DNA of 64,000 nucleotides from Sialis fuliginosa (Eukaryota > Arthropoda > Insecta > Megaloptera > Sialidae). The position numbers and the translations under genes were made by a program. The stretch spans positions 4,311,001 through 4,375,000 of the forward strand of contig OY540813.1 in assembly GCA_961205875.1 (NCBI GenBank), given 5' to 3'. Shown here piece by piece: positions 45,737-60,178 of the stretch; the stretch's first letter is position 1; each line of letters opens with the position of its first letter. The notes below the pieces were generated by a model. It had not been told where the DNA came from, ran no database searches, and saw only the letters and a program-made list of their open reading frames with translations.

Positions 45737-47606
45737 ACTAGGGGCCTTGCCCCTGGGCGCTACGCGCCCCAACCCCAAATCGTGCCACATTTGATAAAAT
45801 ATTGATTGATAAAATATAAATTATTTTTTTATATTAACTTTTGTCATATAAAATTTCCATAAAATATTTTGCTGTATTTGTTTTAAACGCTGATAAGTAA
45901 ATAATTCTTGAATTTGTCGGTGATAATCATTTATCATTATTACCTTTCCAGTAATATTACGATTTACATGTACAAATCACCCTAACCTCAAACGTACTCT
46001 GGTCTCAGCCTTCGGCTGTGACCCTCGTTTGTTTTTTTTATGCCCTTATCAATAAATTTTGATACTTTAAAAAATTACCAATAAATTATTGCGAATATCA
46101 ATTTCTATATTATTTTGTGTTCATCATATTCAAATAATGCGTAGAAGCATGTTCGATGTTATTTATTAGGGTAAATTATTTTATTACGATCTTTATTTTA
46201 TGTTATTTATATAATCTTATGAGAAAATACTAAATTAATTTTTTTTAAGACCACACCCCTAACTTAATTATTATAAAATATTAATTTTTGGGTAAATAAC
46301 ATCAATTTCACAACAACCGAATGATTAAAAACTATTTGTTTGTAAAATTGTGTAAGAATACAAATTTATGATTTATTTATTATTTTTATATATTTCTAAA
46401 GTTTTTAATTTTTGTTCAATTTCAAACAGAATCAATTTTTACGTCATGATTAAAAAATAAAAAAATTAAATATTTTTTATGCGACGCTCCTGATTTTATT
46501 TTTTTAAATATAAATTTTTAGAAATGTTATATCAATCTCACAATTTCTAAAAAATAATAAATCATTAGATAAAAATTTATTAGAAAATGATCATAGTAAA
46601 TTTTTTTCATACGCTCATGATTTATTTATTATTTTCATATTTTTCTGAAATTTATAATTTTTCAACAATTTCAATCAAAATCAATTTTTCAAGTCACAAT
46701 TAAAAAAAAGCAATTTATTTTTTTTAATACGACGCCCCTGACTTTATTTATAAATTTTTAGATAATATTATTTCAATCTTACAACTTCCAAAAAATAATA
46801 AATATTTGAATAAAATTTGATTAGAATATGATAATTGTAATTTTTTTACACGCCTCTGACTTATTTATTATTTTCATATTTTTCTGAAATTTTTAATTTT
46901 TGAACAATTTAGAAAAAAAAACAATTTTAAATATTTTTTAATTCGCCGCTCCTGACGTAATTATTATTAAACGTAAACTTTTTGATATTAAATATAAATT
47001 AGACTAATATCATCAATATTCTGTACACGCACCTGATGTATTTGAGACAGAAACAGTTGTTTATGATTTCCTTGTTGGTATTTTTGATAATTTCAATCAA
47101 AATCTATTTTAACGTAGTAATTATAATTAATTCACAAATCTGACATTTTAAAATTAATCAATTATTTCATCAGTGTGTTTTTTATTATAATGTCAATAAA
47201 AAATCCATGTGTTTTCTTCTTTATAAATGTCATATACTGACAGATGTAAACAAAACACAACAGTCAAATGTTAGAATTTAGCAAATTCTCGTAAAAATTC
47301 TATTTTTCAAACTACCATCACACTACCTGGCAAAACAAACGACTATTGCCGAAACTCCTAAATTCAGTTGGAAAGCAAATTGTGTGCCAATTTTACATGC
47401 CGTTTTTCACAAAAAAATACACATCACAGAAATTATTATAGTGTTGTGGAAAAAAAATAGCCTAAGCACTGTATAAAGGACGAATCTAAAAACAGTGAAA
47501 ATTTGAAAAAAATCCACTGAAAGGTTTATGATCGTATAAATTTATAGTGGCCGGACAGACATATAAATTTATATATATATAAATATATTAGGGTTTATAT
47601 TATAAT
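45737..47606 (-). mobile_element. Helitron-like element, tandem copy 2
   Basis: Begins immediately after copy 1 with ACTAGGGGCCTTGCCCCTGG and ends with the same GGGTTTATATTATAAT. About 290 bp longer than copy 1 because of internal divergence and repeats of CGCCCCTGACTTATTTATTA-like segments. Both copies share the ends and the first 300 and last 150 bases closely. Confidence 0.7.
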
Positions 47607-47946
47607 GTAAGATATTTTATACATTCGACCCGGTGTTTTGAAAACAATATTAGTTTTGTTATTATACATATTTACTTACACATATATATATGTAATATAC
47701 ATATAGATATAACTATGTATTCTGTTTGTTGAAATATTATTCCAGTTTTGTGTTTTTATAAAATACGTTCATGTAAAATAATAAAATTTATAATGTATTA
47801 ATAAATCTGTGAAATCGTAAGTTTTTAAATTATCATTTTTTTTTTATATAAATACTTATAAAAAATGATTTTGAATTATGGCGTTATTATTATTCTTAGG
47901 AATTTGATTGCCTTGTCATTTTTGAAAATCAATACTATTTTTTTAT

Positions 47947-48042
47947 GTCCAGTATTATTATAAATGAGTTCGCAAAATTTGCTAGCTTGCAAGCACTCTC
48001 AAATGGGGTATTAATTCTGTACTAGTATCTATGGATTAGCTA
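47947..48042 (+). mobile_element. MITE, CCGGTATTATAAAGGAGCT family, left-end fragment
   Basis: TGTCCAGTATTATTATAAAT, GAGTTCGCAAAATTTGCTAG, then TACTAGTATCTATGGATTAG, the point at which the 43218 copy begins. Confidence 0.65.
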
Positions 48043-48071
48043 TAATATAATGTTTAATATTCTATTTTAAT

Positions 48072-48380
48072 GCTCGGTATTATAAATAATTTGCTTGAGT
48101 GCAAATGTAAATTTGCTTCCAGCTAACGCTATCTGCTAGGTGTCAAATTGTTACGAAATTGTTCGATATTTTAAAGCAGTGGTAATAAATGTATAATAAT
48201 CTAAATGCTATGTATTTTATAAGGTACACTTTGTAGCACTTATTTTAAGTAGCAGATTGTACTTATCGCGCATGCGTCGAGGTTATGAAATGTACGATTT
48301 CATTCGTGAGTGTGTTGTCATTTATATTTAATACTTAGTAGATAGCTTTAGCTGGAAGTTAATTTGCATTTTTTGCATAA
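48072..48380. mobile_element. Family C element (CCCGGTATTATAA termini), near complete
   Basis: CTCGGTATTATAAATAATTT, GCTTGAGTGCAAATGTAAAT, CCAGCTAACGCTATCTGCTA on the left and the mirror TAGTAGATAGCTTTAGCTGG on the right. The right terminus itself is replaced by GCATTTTTTGCA. Confidence 0.65.
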
Positions 48381-48478
48381 TAGTTTTAAAATTTTGTCTG
48401 TCTGTTTATTTGTTCCGATTTGACATGCAAACTACTGAACAGATTTTGAAGGGACTTTCACTGCTTGAAAGCTTAATA

Positions 48479-48690
48479 CCCGGTATTATCAACTTTAACC
48501 TAAATTTTGTATATTACAAACGTGATTTAAATCAATATTTACGCTATCAATTCAAAATTGACATAATATGCGTTGTAAAAACATAGTGCAGAAAATTAAA
48601 AATCCATTTAATTAAATATATTATGCTTGGTTCTGTAGAAAATATAACAGTTAGTTAAAGGAGTATTTAGTTAAACTTGATAATACCGGG
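48479..48690. mobile_element. 212-bp MITE with CCCGGTATTATCAA termini
   Basis: CCCGGTATTATCAACTTTAA at the left and TTAAACTTGATAATACCGGG at the right, nearly perfect TIRs of about 20 bp. The interior has no similarity to families B or C except these ends. 48691-49481 to its right is AT-rich and unassigned. Confidence 0.8.
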
Positions 48691-49492
48691 CGTTATACCA
48701 GGTAAATTTAGTTGTGATATTGAGATATTTTATCAAATAATTATTTTATTTTGTTCTTTTTCAACTAACTCCACACCTGTATTGGTTAAAGTGTATTATT
48801 TTATTTAATAAGCTGAACAAATTGATATTATAATAACAATATTGAATTTAGACAATTAAATCGATATTTTTGTTTTATTAGTATTTAGTGTAGATAACAG
48901 ATGTGTGACGTCAAAATAATTAATACATACATAAAGTTGGTTCTAATTAATTATTCATTTTTTTTATAAATTCATTAAATTGTGTATTTGTATGATACTG
49001 AAATAATTCTATCTACATCGATATAATATTTATGATATCTGTAAAATATTAGTTGTGTTGTTTTAAAAATGAAAAGTATTACAATTTTTTGAAGTTGTGG
49101 ATTCGAGTATTGATTAAATGTCGAATATAAAAATAAATTGTAGAAATGTACAAAAATAGAAACGTATTTATATAAATGAAATGTAGTTATACGATTTTTA
49201 TTTATATATACTGATTTAACATGCTGGCTATTTTTGTAGATAAAATTCACTAAATATTTTATGTAGACAGTTTTTGTCATATTCACATGTGTGGGAAACC
49301 AAAAGATTTTCAGCAAATTCATTTTTTTAGTTGTCACTTAAAAAGTATAATTAAAAAAAAAATGCAATTGGATCCAACACTATACCGTGAAAATTTATAA
49401 AAATAGCACTATATCTGTAATTATATTTAAGTCATTATTTTAATGCAAAGTTATTAATGTATATTTTTTGTTTTGTTTCAGGGGTCCTGGAT

Positions 49493-51925
<2,433 letters not shown>

Positions 51926-54622
51926 TACGTGGACATGACGTATCGAGCAACTCACGAACGACAAATACAGCAACCTGATGAAGCCTTAGAAACTCTGCAG
52001 CGCACGCTCAGAGATTTCCTTCATTTAACGCAGTCCGGACTGTCGCGATGGCTTGGTTCCGGCTCGTCGATTTGACTGTTTTATTTTCAGACATTTTCTT
52101 TTTAAATACGTGATACTTTGAAATTGTTCTTTCCTTTTAATTAATATTTGATTTCAACTCTTTCAGTGACGGGTGTAAAGAATATATAATTGTCTGTGGT
52201 ACTTTTTTATAACTTTGAACATTATATAGGAAAATATTTTTTGTGAAGGTTACGGCTATTGTAAAATTTGTAGATGTCGTTGTCATTGAAAGGGTTTGAA
52301 TTTATGTATTTGAGAAATAGATTATATATTTTTTAGTTATTTGACTGGCAGAAGCACTGCACTTTGATTTTTAAATTTTAATTTAGTCACATATGAAATA
52401 TCAGCACAATAATAGATATAGGTGCGAACAAAACATTAAAAAAAGTAACGTTTATTTCATTATTACAAGCAGTATAATGATATATTAAACAGTTAGGAAG
52501 TCTATATCATTAAACTTTAAATAAACATTGTTGATAAGTGACTTCGCTTCACTTGGTTTATTTTCTAGTGTAGTAGCTTGAAAAATACAGTTGTGATTGA
52601 AATTTAACTTGTTACTTTATTAGATAAGAATTATGTTTAAATATCTCAATAATAAATCATTTATTTCTTTATGTTTGTTCACAGAATATTAAAAAAAAAA
52701 AAAACTATTAATGTTAACGTTTATTTATTGTAATTAACAACTAAATATATACAGATCTGTAAATACTTCCTAATGAATTGTATTTTATTTAGTATAATGT
52801 ATAAAATATCTGTGTTAATAAACAATTATAACAGAATTACAATGACTAACTGTTATTTGAGATATTTAACATAATATGTTACAATAAAGTTACATTTAAA
52901 ACATACATGTTTATTTTCAAAGTATTTATTCTTCTAGATCGGTTATAATAAAATAAATAAATTAGAAACTACATTGCAGTTGATATATTCAGAACATATC
53001 ATGAAGTTTGATCATTGTTTTATGATAAATCCATATTTTCATCAATTGTATGATAACTGAAATGACCGGTGTGGAATACAAGTCTAAATTTCTATAATAA
53101 ACATTTTGTCATGCTGAATTAATAAAGAATTCAGAAAAATCAATCCTATAAATACGGCAATGGCATCCGTTCAAAATCAAAAAAAATTCATATCTCCGAT
53201 ATCAATTATCGGATTGATGATATCAAATATGTTTTAGAATCCTCTCAATAAGACAAAAATATCATGTACCTTGTGATTTTTCGGTATAAAGTACCATTTG
53301 CTTGATATTTTTAAATTTACAAAAAATTATAATAGATCTTGCAACCCAAGGGTCCTGAGTTCAAATCCCAAAACAATAAATAAGAATTCCAGCATGTACT
53401 TTTAATAATTTTTACTTCCTGCAATTGTTGCAGACAGAATTATACAAATTTTTATATACTTTTAACATTATATACAAAAAAATTATTTAAATTATAATTG
53501 TATAATATAGCCATGTATTCTACACTGTTATAAGTCTACATTTAAATAGTTGGTAATTTGTGAATACTAAGTATTTTGCTATAAGGGCTTAATTGTGTTA
53601 TAATAATATCTGAAATCTTGTTTATACTTAATGAATTGCAGTATGTAAGTGGACCTTATTTATTAAATAGAAACCAATTCATATCATACCCCATTGAAAG
53701 CTATTTGTTAGTATTTAAATCATTATAAGCTTTGGCTTTTAAAAAAATAATTCTAATGTTTGAAAATGTGAGTTTAAAAAATTAGAACGAGCAGCTTGTA
53801 GCTGACATTAATGATGATCTGCGACTTGTCGTTAGGAGCGATTGTATATTTAATGATAAATAATTAAATTAAGCTATTTTATATAAATGATAAGAAATAA
53901 TAATGTTGGTTATGTATATCATCTTCTATACTTATTTAATAAATCATGACGATGATTAAAGATAGGTCTATGAACCTTTCTTATAGCTTTCAATGAGGTA
54001 TTTAATTCCTTGAAATCAATTTAAATGTGGACTTATTGTCAATGAAGGTGTTAATTTTTTTATTTTTAATCGAACATCAATGTTGTAGCTTTGGTATGTG
54101 CATAAAGATTGGTCCTTAGGGAAAAGTTTAGTAGGCATAGTTTAAAGTGATTGTTTTCATGTATTGGTGTGCTCTCTACTATCGCGCTCATCATTCTTTA
54201 TAATCGATATAAAAAAACGTCTAGTGAATTCCAAAAAAATAACACAAATTGGACGTTTTATGGGCGTAAAACACTTGACACACCTTAATTTCTGTGTTTT
54301 ACCTTTTTGTATGCTGATAGCTATTTTGTTTGTGGTGCAAATTATTTGAAATGTAGATTATATTTATCTTTAATTTGTTATTTATTCTAATTTGTATTAT
54401 GAATGCAGATCGTCAAAAATATAATGTTTACTTCTGTATATAATTTACTCACATAAAATGTGTATAACAATAAATAAAAGTAATTGATTACATATATAAT
54501 GAGTTTTATTTATCCCTATAAGTCGATTATTTACTTTGTAAAGCATAAATAGCACAAAATTATAATATGTAGGTAGCAAAATATTCCTATTCATGTATAC
54601 ATTATGTATTTATAATTAATAT
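51926..54622 (+). other. trc 3' untranslated region and intergenic DNA
   Basis: AATAAA polyadenylation signals occur at 52520-52525 and 52883-52888; either would end the trc transcript at a sensible distance from the stop at 51925. Further AATAAA near 54470 would imply a much longer 3' UTR. No reading frame of note. At 53336-53375 a short string resembles a tRNA T-arm but is not a tRNA. Confidence 0.5.
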
Positions 54623-54839
54623 CAGTAGTTCTCAAACCTTTTCAGATGAAGAATTTAAAATAAATAAAAATCGTTTCTTCATAGTAATGTACCTAATGTG
54701 ATTTTTTAATTTAATATTTTTTTACTCATATGTAATTCGTAAATTAGTTTCAAATCTTGGCTTCCCAAATTTAGTGTAGTAAATAGAGTTTAAAATTTAA
54801 ACTGATTAACATTCGCTGCACTCCGTTTGAGAACCACTG
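54623..54839. mobile_element. hAT-type MITE, 217 bp
   Basis: CAGTAGTTCTCAAACCTTTT on the left and CCGTTTGAGAACCACTG on the right are the well-known inverted ends of Charlie-like hAT elements. The 8-bp flanks do not match, so it is older than the copies at 29659 and 42337. Confidence 0.75.
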
Positions 54840-55536
54840 CATTGTGTCTATAATGAATTCAATAAAAATACATTAAAGTCATGTTTAATTACATGCTGTG
54901 TTTTATGCCTAAACCTAGAATATGACTGTAATTATAAAAAGTTTTATTTCCATACATAACTATTAATTTGTAACCAATGTCACATGTTTATGACGTCATT
55001 TATTATTTATTATGTCGAATAAATAAGGTGTTGCAAAGTAGGTAGTTCATGAAAGTAGAAATACAAATAATGTTTTTATTCAGATTTTTCATTTGAATAC
55101 GCGCAAATAACGGAAATAATTATCAAATATTTTGATATAAAAACCACAAAAGTTGGCAATGATATTGATTACCAATTTAGTATTTGATTAACCTATTTTG
55201 CAATTTTATATTATTTGACCATAAAAGTAGAAGCATTTAATGAAGCAGAGTGTTTTTTACGTTTTACAATTAAATTAGTTATTTCTTCGATATGTGCATC
55301 AAGTGTAAATTAAAATTATACATCAACAGGTGGTCTAAGGTACATAAATAAATAAAAATATTTGCAAGTGATGGATACTCAAAACTTAAATCACTCATTT
55401 TTTGCTCAAATCAAAAGATAATGATCATTAACGAACAAATGTCGCAATAATTATTTTATATGTATATATTGCATTTATTTTACATATCATGTATAAATAG
55501 AATTAATCAATATTAAGAAAACAATCAATACTTACA
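54840..55536. other. Intergenic DNA upstream of the KRAP-domain gene
   Basis: AT-rich; no TATA or initiator could be singled out. Presumably holds the promoter and 5' UTR of the gene starting at 55537. Confidence 0.4.
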
Positions 55537-56617
55537 ATGCGTCGAAAGTCTCCTATAACAATACAGCAGTGGGTAGACTCCTTACCCACACCGATGGAGA
55601 ATCAAAAGCAGACTGAACCAAGCATATCAAAGGCGAAAAGTGAGAAGACGGCCATATCATCTCAAGAACATTTAGAATCTACTCGCAAGTTTAGTCTGAG
55701 AGGGGTTTTAACAAGAGATGCATCATTTCAATCAGATGATGCCAGTAGTCATTGTTCAAGTGTAGAATCTGTATTGGAATCTCGTAAACCTGATCCTGAA
55801 GCCGTACTTATAGGACTAGGTTTTGGATCGTCCATCGTAGAAAATGATGTTTCTAGAATACCAAAGCGTTTTCTACAACCTTCCAAGGTAAAGGTAATCT
55901 ATTAATTTGATTTTATAATTTTAAATTCTGTAATGTATTATCTCGGAGAGGTGATTTTCTAATAAACCGGCAAATGTAAAACAAAAGAACATCTGTTGAT
56001 AAGAAATATCAACAAAAATTCAATGAGCTCTCACAAATATGAATATAAACTATAAAATATGTACGCACAGATATTAATTAAGGCAATCTCTACATTTTAT
56101 ATTTTCGTATTAATATTTATTACATAATGCAAATTTTAAAAGTTTGCTTTTACTTTCAGGTGGCTGGAGTTAATATAGATAGATTTCTTCAAGAACAACA
56201 AGCCGCTTCTGCAGCTGCAAATAGCTATTTTTGGCCGCAGTATGTATATCATAATTTTTTTGGTTTGTAATACATTCTAGTGTATTGGGAATGACAAACG
56301 TGTACTATCGCATGCAAACTTGATATAAATACATACGTCTCATAATTGTTCAAAATTTCGTATAGTCGTGAATATAATTATATTTGATTTTCAAAAAATA
56401 ATTGAAAGATAACCAATAATGGTTAATATTTAAAATAAGTCTCTTCAACAGAGATGAACTGTTACTTTTGCATTCAATAGTAGAATATGAAATTTCCACA
56501 ACTGTAAAATTTATGTTGATATTTAATAATTGTTACAGTTTACAATCATCACTGAACGTTGGCAATCAATACAGGAACATTCCTTCAAAGGACCAAAAGT
56601 CGGAACCTACATCATAG
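55537..56617 (+). CDS. Small KRAP/TESPA1-type (IP3-receptor-binding) domain protein, 169 aa
   Basis: Three coding exons: 55537-55887, 56160-56239, 56539-56617 (stop TAG), 510 nt. Residues about 86-130 carry the diagnostic pattern of the KRAP/TESPA1 IP3-receptor-binding domain: DPEAVLIGLGFG at 86-97, DVSRIPKRFLQPS at 104-116, then GVNIDRFLQEQQ. In vertebrates (ITPRID2/KRAP, TESPA1) the segment reads like DPEEILLDLGFG...IPARFF...GIDFKVFL and tethers IP3 receptors to actin or signalling complexes. The N terminus (KSPITIQQWVDSLP) and a serine-rich middle (62-80) suit a regulatory adaptor. It is far shorter than vertebrate relatives and ends soon after the domain, so it may be a minimal insect version. 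A second donor six bases downstream (exon end 55893) would add two residues. Domain call good; function in insects is inferred from vertebrates. Confidence 0.8.
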
Positions 56618-57339
56618 ATTTAAGAAAGCTTACAACTATATAGATAATAATTGGACCATTATTGTAAGGACTGGTGATATTGGATCTGTTAAGAGATAAG
56701 AAGGTTATTTAAAAATGTGATCAGGGTTTATAAACGAAATATTAATATGGATATTGCTGTTATATTTTAATTAATATTAATATATTGTGTTTATGTAGTG
56801 TTTGAAATATTTCATTCCATATTGTTGTATTTTATTTTATTGTATACTATTAATGAACAAATGATTATAATACTTTGTTGTATTTTAATTTTATAAGTAA
56901 ATATTTATTTTGTTGAAGTAATTTTTATTTGATGTTTTCCTAGTTTATAAAATTTACTAGCATTAAAACCGGTGAGTGTATGTACCCTGCACTTCTGAGA
57001 TTTCAAGGAACACGTTGGTGCAAGTTTCATAAAAATCAGTCCAGTGGTTTAATCAGTATTGATTTGAAAATAGCTAGGTATATAGTGCACAATGCACACT
57101 CAAGACATGTTTTCATATGCGTTTATGACGTCACTATTATTGTAAAATGAATAAAGAATAGTTTTTCTTTTTCCAATCGAAATGAAGTGGCGCCACGTGT
57201 CAAGTTACTATTAGCAGGAGGTGTCAAAATATAGTTTGTGGCACCGGTACATTAAATTTTAATTTCCTCAAATTCGATTCGGACTGTTATCATCACTATT
57301 TGTTTTTATTGCATGTCAGAAGTATTTTTATAGTCAAAG
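56618..57339 (+). other. 3' UTR and intergenic spacer
   Basis: AT-rich, with an AATAAA near 57148. 57180-57300 just before ribophorin II is the probable promoter and 5' UTR of that gene. No separate gene seen. Confidence 0.4.
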
Positions 57340-59528
57340 ATGTTTAAAGGTAACACATATTATAAAATGAAGAGTTGCCGGTGTTTCTAACCAAACTTTT
57401 TTTTATAGGGGTGTTAATATTTAGTGTAGGATTTTTACTAGTATCCTTAACAGAATGTAGCGTAATAGGATATATACGTCCGATAGATCATTCTAGATAT
57501 TTGCGTATTCTTGAAGAAAATTTAATTACAAATGAAGTACTGAATATACATTATGCATCGCACGGCTACAAACTTCTATCACAACAATTACCGGTTGATA
57601 AATCTACAGCAGCGTGTAGAGTACTACAAAATACCATCAAGAGTGGTGGCCTCAAATTAGATTCAGTTTATCATTTATCTTCTGCATTGAAATATTTGGG
57701 AACTTGTAAAGATGTAACGTTGAAAGATGCTGATATAAAAGTAAGTTATATTGTATTCAAAATGCTGAACAAGGATTATTCCTATGTAGCTTATATTTTT
57801 GTGTGAGGGTTTATTAACATTTTATTTTATTAATATGTAACTTACTGATTCCTTCCATTTTAGATTGCACATGATACAATTTCTGATAGTTCTGCTTCAA
57901 TACATGATCTATTTTATGCAGTTATTACATTAAAGAATTTGGGAAAACCAATTGAAAATGGTGCAAAAATAGCACAGAATTTACAGACTAAACTCAAAAC
58001 AGAAGACTCACTTCAAAAGTAAGTTTAAATAATATCCGTAAATGTATATCAAATTATTAAAACATATATAAACATTATAGTTTGGGATACGCTTTTCACA
58101 TTGCTTCTAATTTGGGTGCATCTGGAAAATTTGCACAAGATCGCATAGAAGAAGCTTTAGTCCAGGCTGATGAAGTTGATGGAAAAATGTTACAATTTGA
58201 AGGAGGGTTAAGTGTTACTTCATTATTACTAGTCGGCATTGACAGTGTCTTAAAATCTCAAAACAAGCCTAATGTTATAACAATCGCGCAAGCTGAAAAA
58301 TTCGGAAACTACCTCATGTCAAGACGTAGCATTCAGTCAGTGAAAGGAGTCTGCAACTTACTCGAAGCAGTTAAAATTTTCACTGACAACAAACAACTAT
58401 CACCTGCAAGTATCAGTTTGGCCAGCACTGGTCCTGTAATGGCAATAGTATCAATAAGAGTGTGCGATATGTTGGGCAAACCATTATTATCAGCATCTGA
58501 TTCGGTTATTGCTCAATCCGCAACACGATTAGGAGATGACGTCGTTGTATTGGCAAAACAGAAACTTGTTTCAACCGCAGACTCTAGTATCTTCAATTTA
58601 GAATTACCCCGTGATCGTATGGCTGCAGGATTGTACCGTGTTGCTGTCAGTGCTGGATCACATTCAGCCTCGTTAACAATAACTGCTTTAGCTAACGGAG
58701 CGATATCTTATTTAGATATTGGTGTCGTTGATACAGACCAATCTTCTCCAGGCAAATTGCAACGTATAAAATATCCTTCCACTTTGCAAACGATTCTGGA
58801 TGCTGATTCCCAACAGAGATTAGCAATTAGATTCTTATTTGTTGATGAGACTACTAATAAACCATTCCAAATTCAACAATCATTTGTACGATTGATGAAC
58901 GTGAAGACCGGGCAAGAAATAGTTTATGTAGCGGAACAGGAGGATTCTGGAGCATATCGGGCAGATTTGGTAAGATTGAATTATTTATTTATTAGGTTAT
59001 TATTGTAATATATATACTTAATTGTAATCGTTTCAGGAAATTGGCACAAAATCAGCTGACTTGAATGGTGAATCAGGAATCTATAACATAGACTTAATTC
59101 TTGGTGATACTGTTTTAAGCAATCCATTCGAATGGAAGGTAGGACAAATAAACATTAAAGTTCCTGCACTTGAGCCGGAACCAGTCCGTCGTACTGGACC
59201 AAAACCAGAAATACATCATCAGTTCCGTGAAGCTGAAATAAGACCACCGCAATTTGTGTCCATGCTATTTACCGGACTGTGCATAGCACCCTTACTCTTA
59301 TTGTTAATTTTGTGGTTTAAACTTGGTGTAAACGTATCTAATTTCCCGCTCAGCTTGAGTGCAATTATCTTCCATGTTAGTTTAGCTGGAATCTTTGGGT
59401 TGTTTGGTGTATTTTGGTTAAGTTTAGATATGTTCCAAACGTGCAGATGGTTGCTTCTTCTAGGTCTAGTCACATTTGTTTCAGGACATAAGTTGTTGAG
59501 TTCCATAGCGGAAAAACGTAAACACTAA
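57340..59528 (+). CDS. RPN2: Ribophorin II, oligosaccharyltransferase subunit, 625 aa
   Basis: Five coding exons: 57340-57349, 57409-57740, 57864-58018, 58081-58969, 59037-59528 (stop TAA), 1878 nt. Part of the ER-membrane complex that transfers the preassembled glycan to asparagine of nascent proteins; the homologous yeast subunit is Swp1. The first coding exon is only ten bases (MFK plus one base) and completes a signal peptide, MFKGVLIFSVGFLLVSL, with cleavage expected near TEC at 20-22. A long lumenal region follows (YIRPIDHSRYLRILEENL near 25-45, then helical repeats and a beta-rich part 270-500). Three C-terminal membrane segments are at about 535-557, 566-591 and 597-616, ending in the basic tail AEKRKH. 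Length agrees with human RPN2 (631 aa). AATAAA at 59664-59669 is the likely polyadenylation signal. Confidence 0.95.
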
Positions 59529-59663
59529 TAGGCTGTTATTAGTTTCATCACAGTCTGCAATATAATGTACTTTGTATGTATTTCTCGTTTGACTGTAACA
59601 TTTTTTTATTGTCACAATTTTGTTTTGTATGTATGTCCATAATTAGTTCGTAAGAAACTTGGA

Positions 59664-59669
59664 AATAAA
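59664..59669 (+). terminator. Polyadenylation signal of RPN2
   Basis: AATAAA 136 bases after the stop codon, followed by a T/GT-rich stretch (TTTTGTTGTC). The rest of the spacer to 60178 has no gene; the TSG101 promoter must lie there. Confidence 0.7.
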
Positions 59670-60178
59670 TACAATTTTTGTAAAAATATTTTGTTGTCTT
59701 ATTTTAACTGATTTTTCTCCCTTTATCACCTAAGTGCAGTCACAGGGGATCTAAGAATTTTTGTTTTTATTGTATCAATAGGTAGGTATAAATACTAGAT
59801 TTTTATATTTCACAAGGGAATCTTGTTTATATTTAGTATTAATTATTTAACGAGGTAAGATCAGTAATTTTATTAGACTTTCATGCTAATTATCGTATAA
59901 TAAAAAATTGTCAAAAGAAAAGTTTTAAAAATCGCGCTAAATATTATGCCACAACTGCTCATATCGTCACTGTTGTCAACCGAAAAATATGAAATATAAC
60001 AAGATTCATGAAAAGTGAAGAGTGAAAAGAAGAATATATCGCTTCTTCTTTAACTTTTAATTTTCTTGTTTATTAAAACAAACATTTATATTAAAAATCC
60101 CCAAGTATTTATTATTTTTAAATGACAGGTCACGTCATTCTTTGTTAAATTAGTAATAAAGTTTTATTAATTAGAAAA

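Larger units (their letters stand above)
7119..49481 (+). other. trc: Inferred first intron of trc, about 42 kb, transposon-rich
   Basis: Bounded by the donor at 7119 (GTAAGT) and the acceptor ending at 49481 (TTTTGTTTCAG). It holds no reading frame I can assign to a host gene; most recognisable content is the repeat families listed individually. If the upstream exons are not part of trc, the same stretch is intergenic with an unseen 5' exon somewhere inside it. Confidence 0.4.

Noticed and set aside
48975-49337. 120-codon open frame on the minus strand
   Set aside because: Composed mainly of I, Y, F, K and N as expected from random AT-rich DNA; no domain, signal or splice context.
53336-53380. 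tRNA-like 3' half (GAGTTCAAATCCC)
   Set aside because: No acceptor, D or anticodon arm can be folded around it, and the T stem does not pair; at most a SINE relic.
59219-59506. 95-codon minus-strand frame
   Set aside because: Antisense to the last exon of RPN2, which is conserved and clearly the coding strand.
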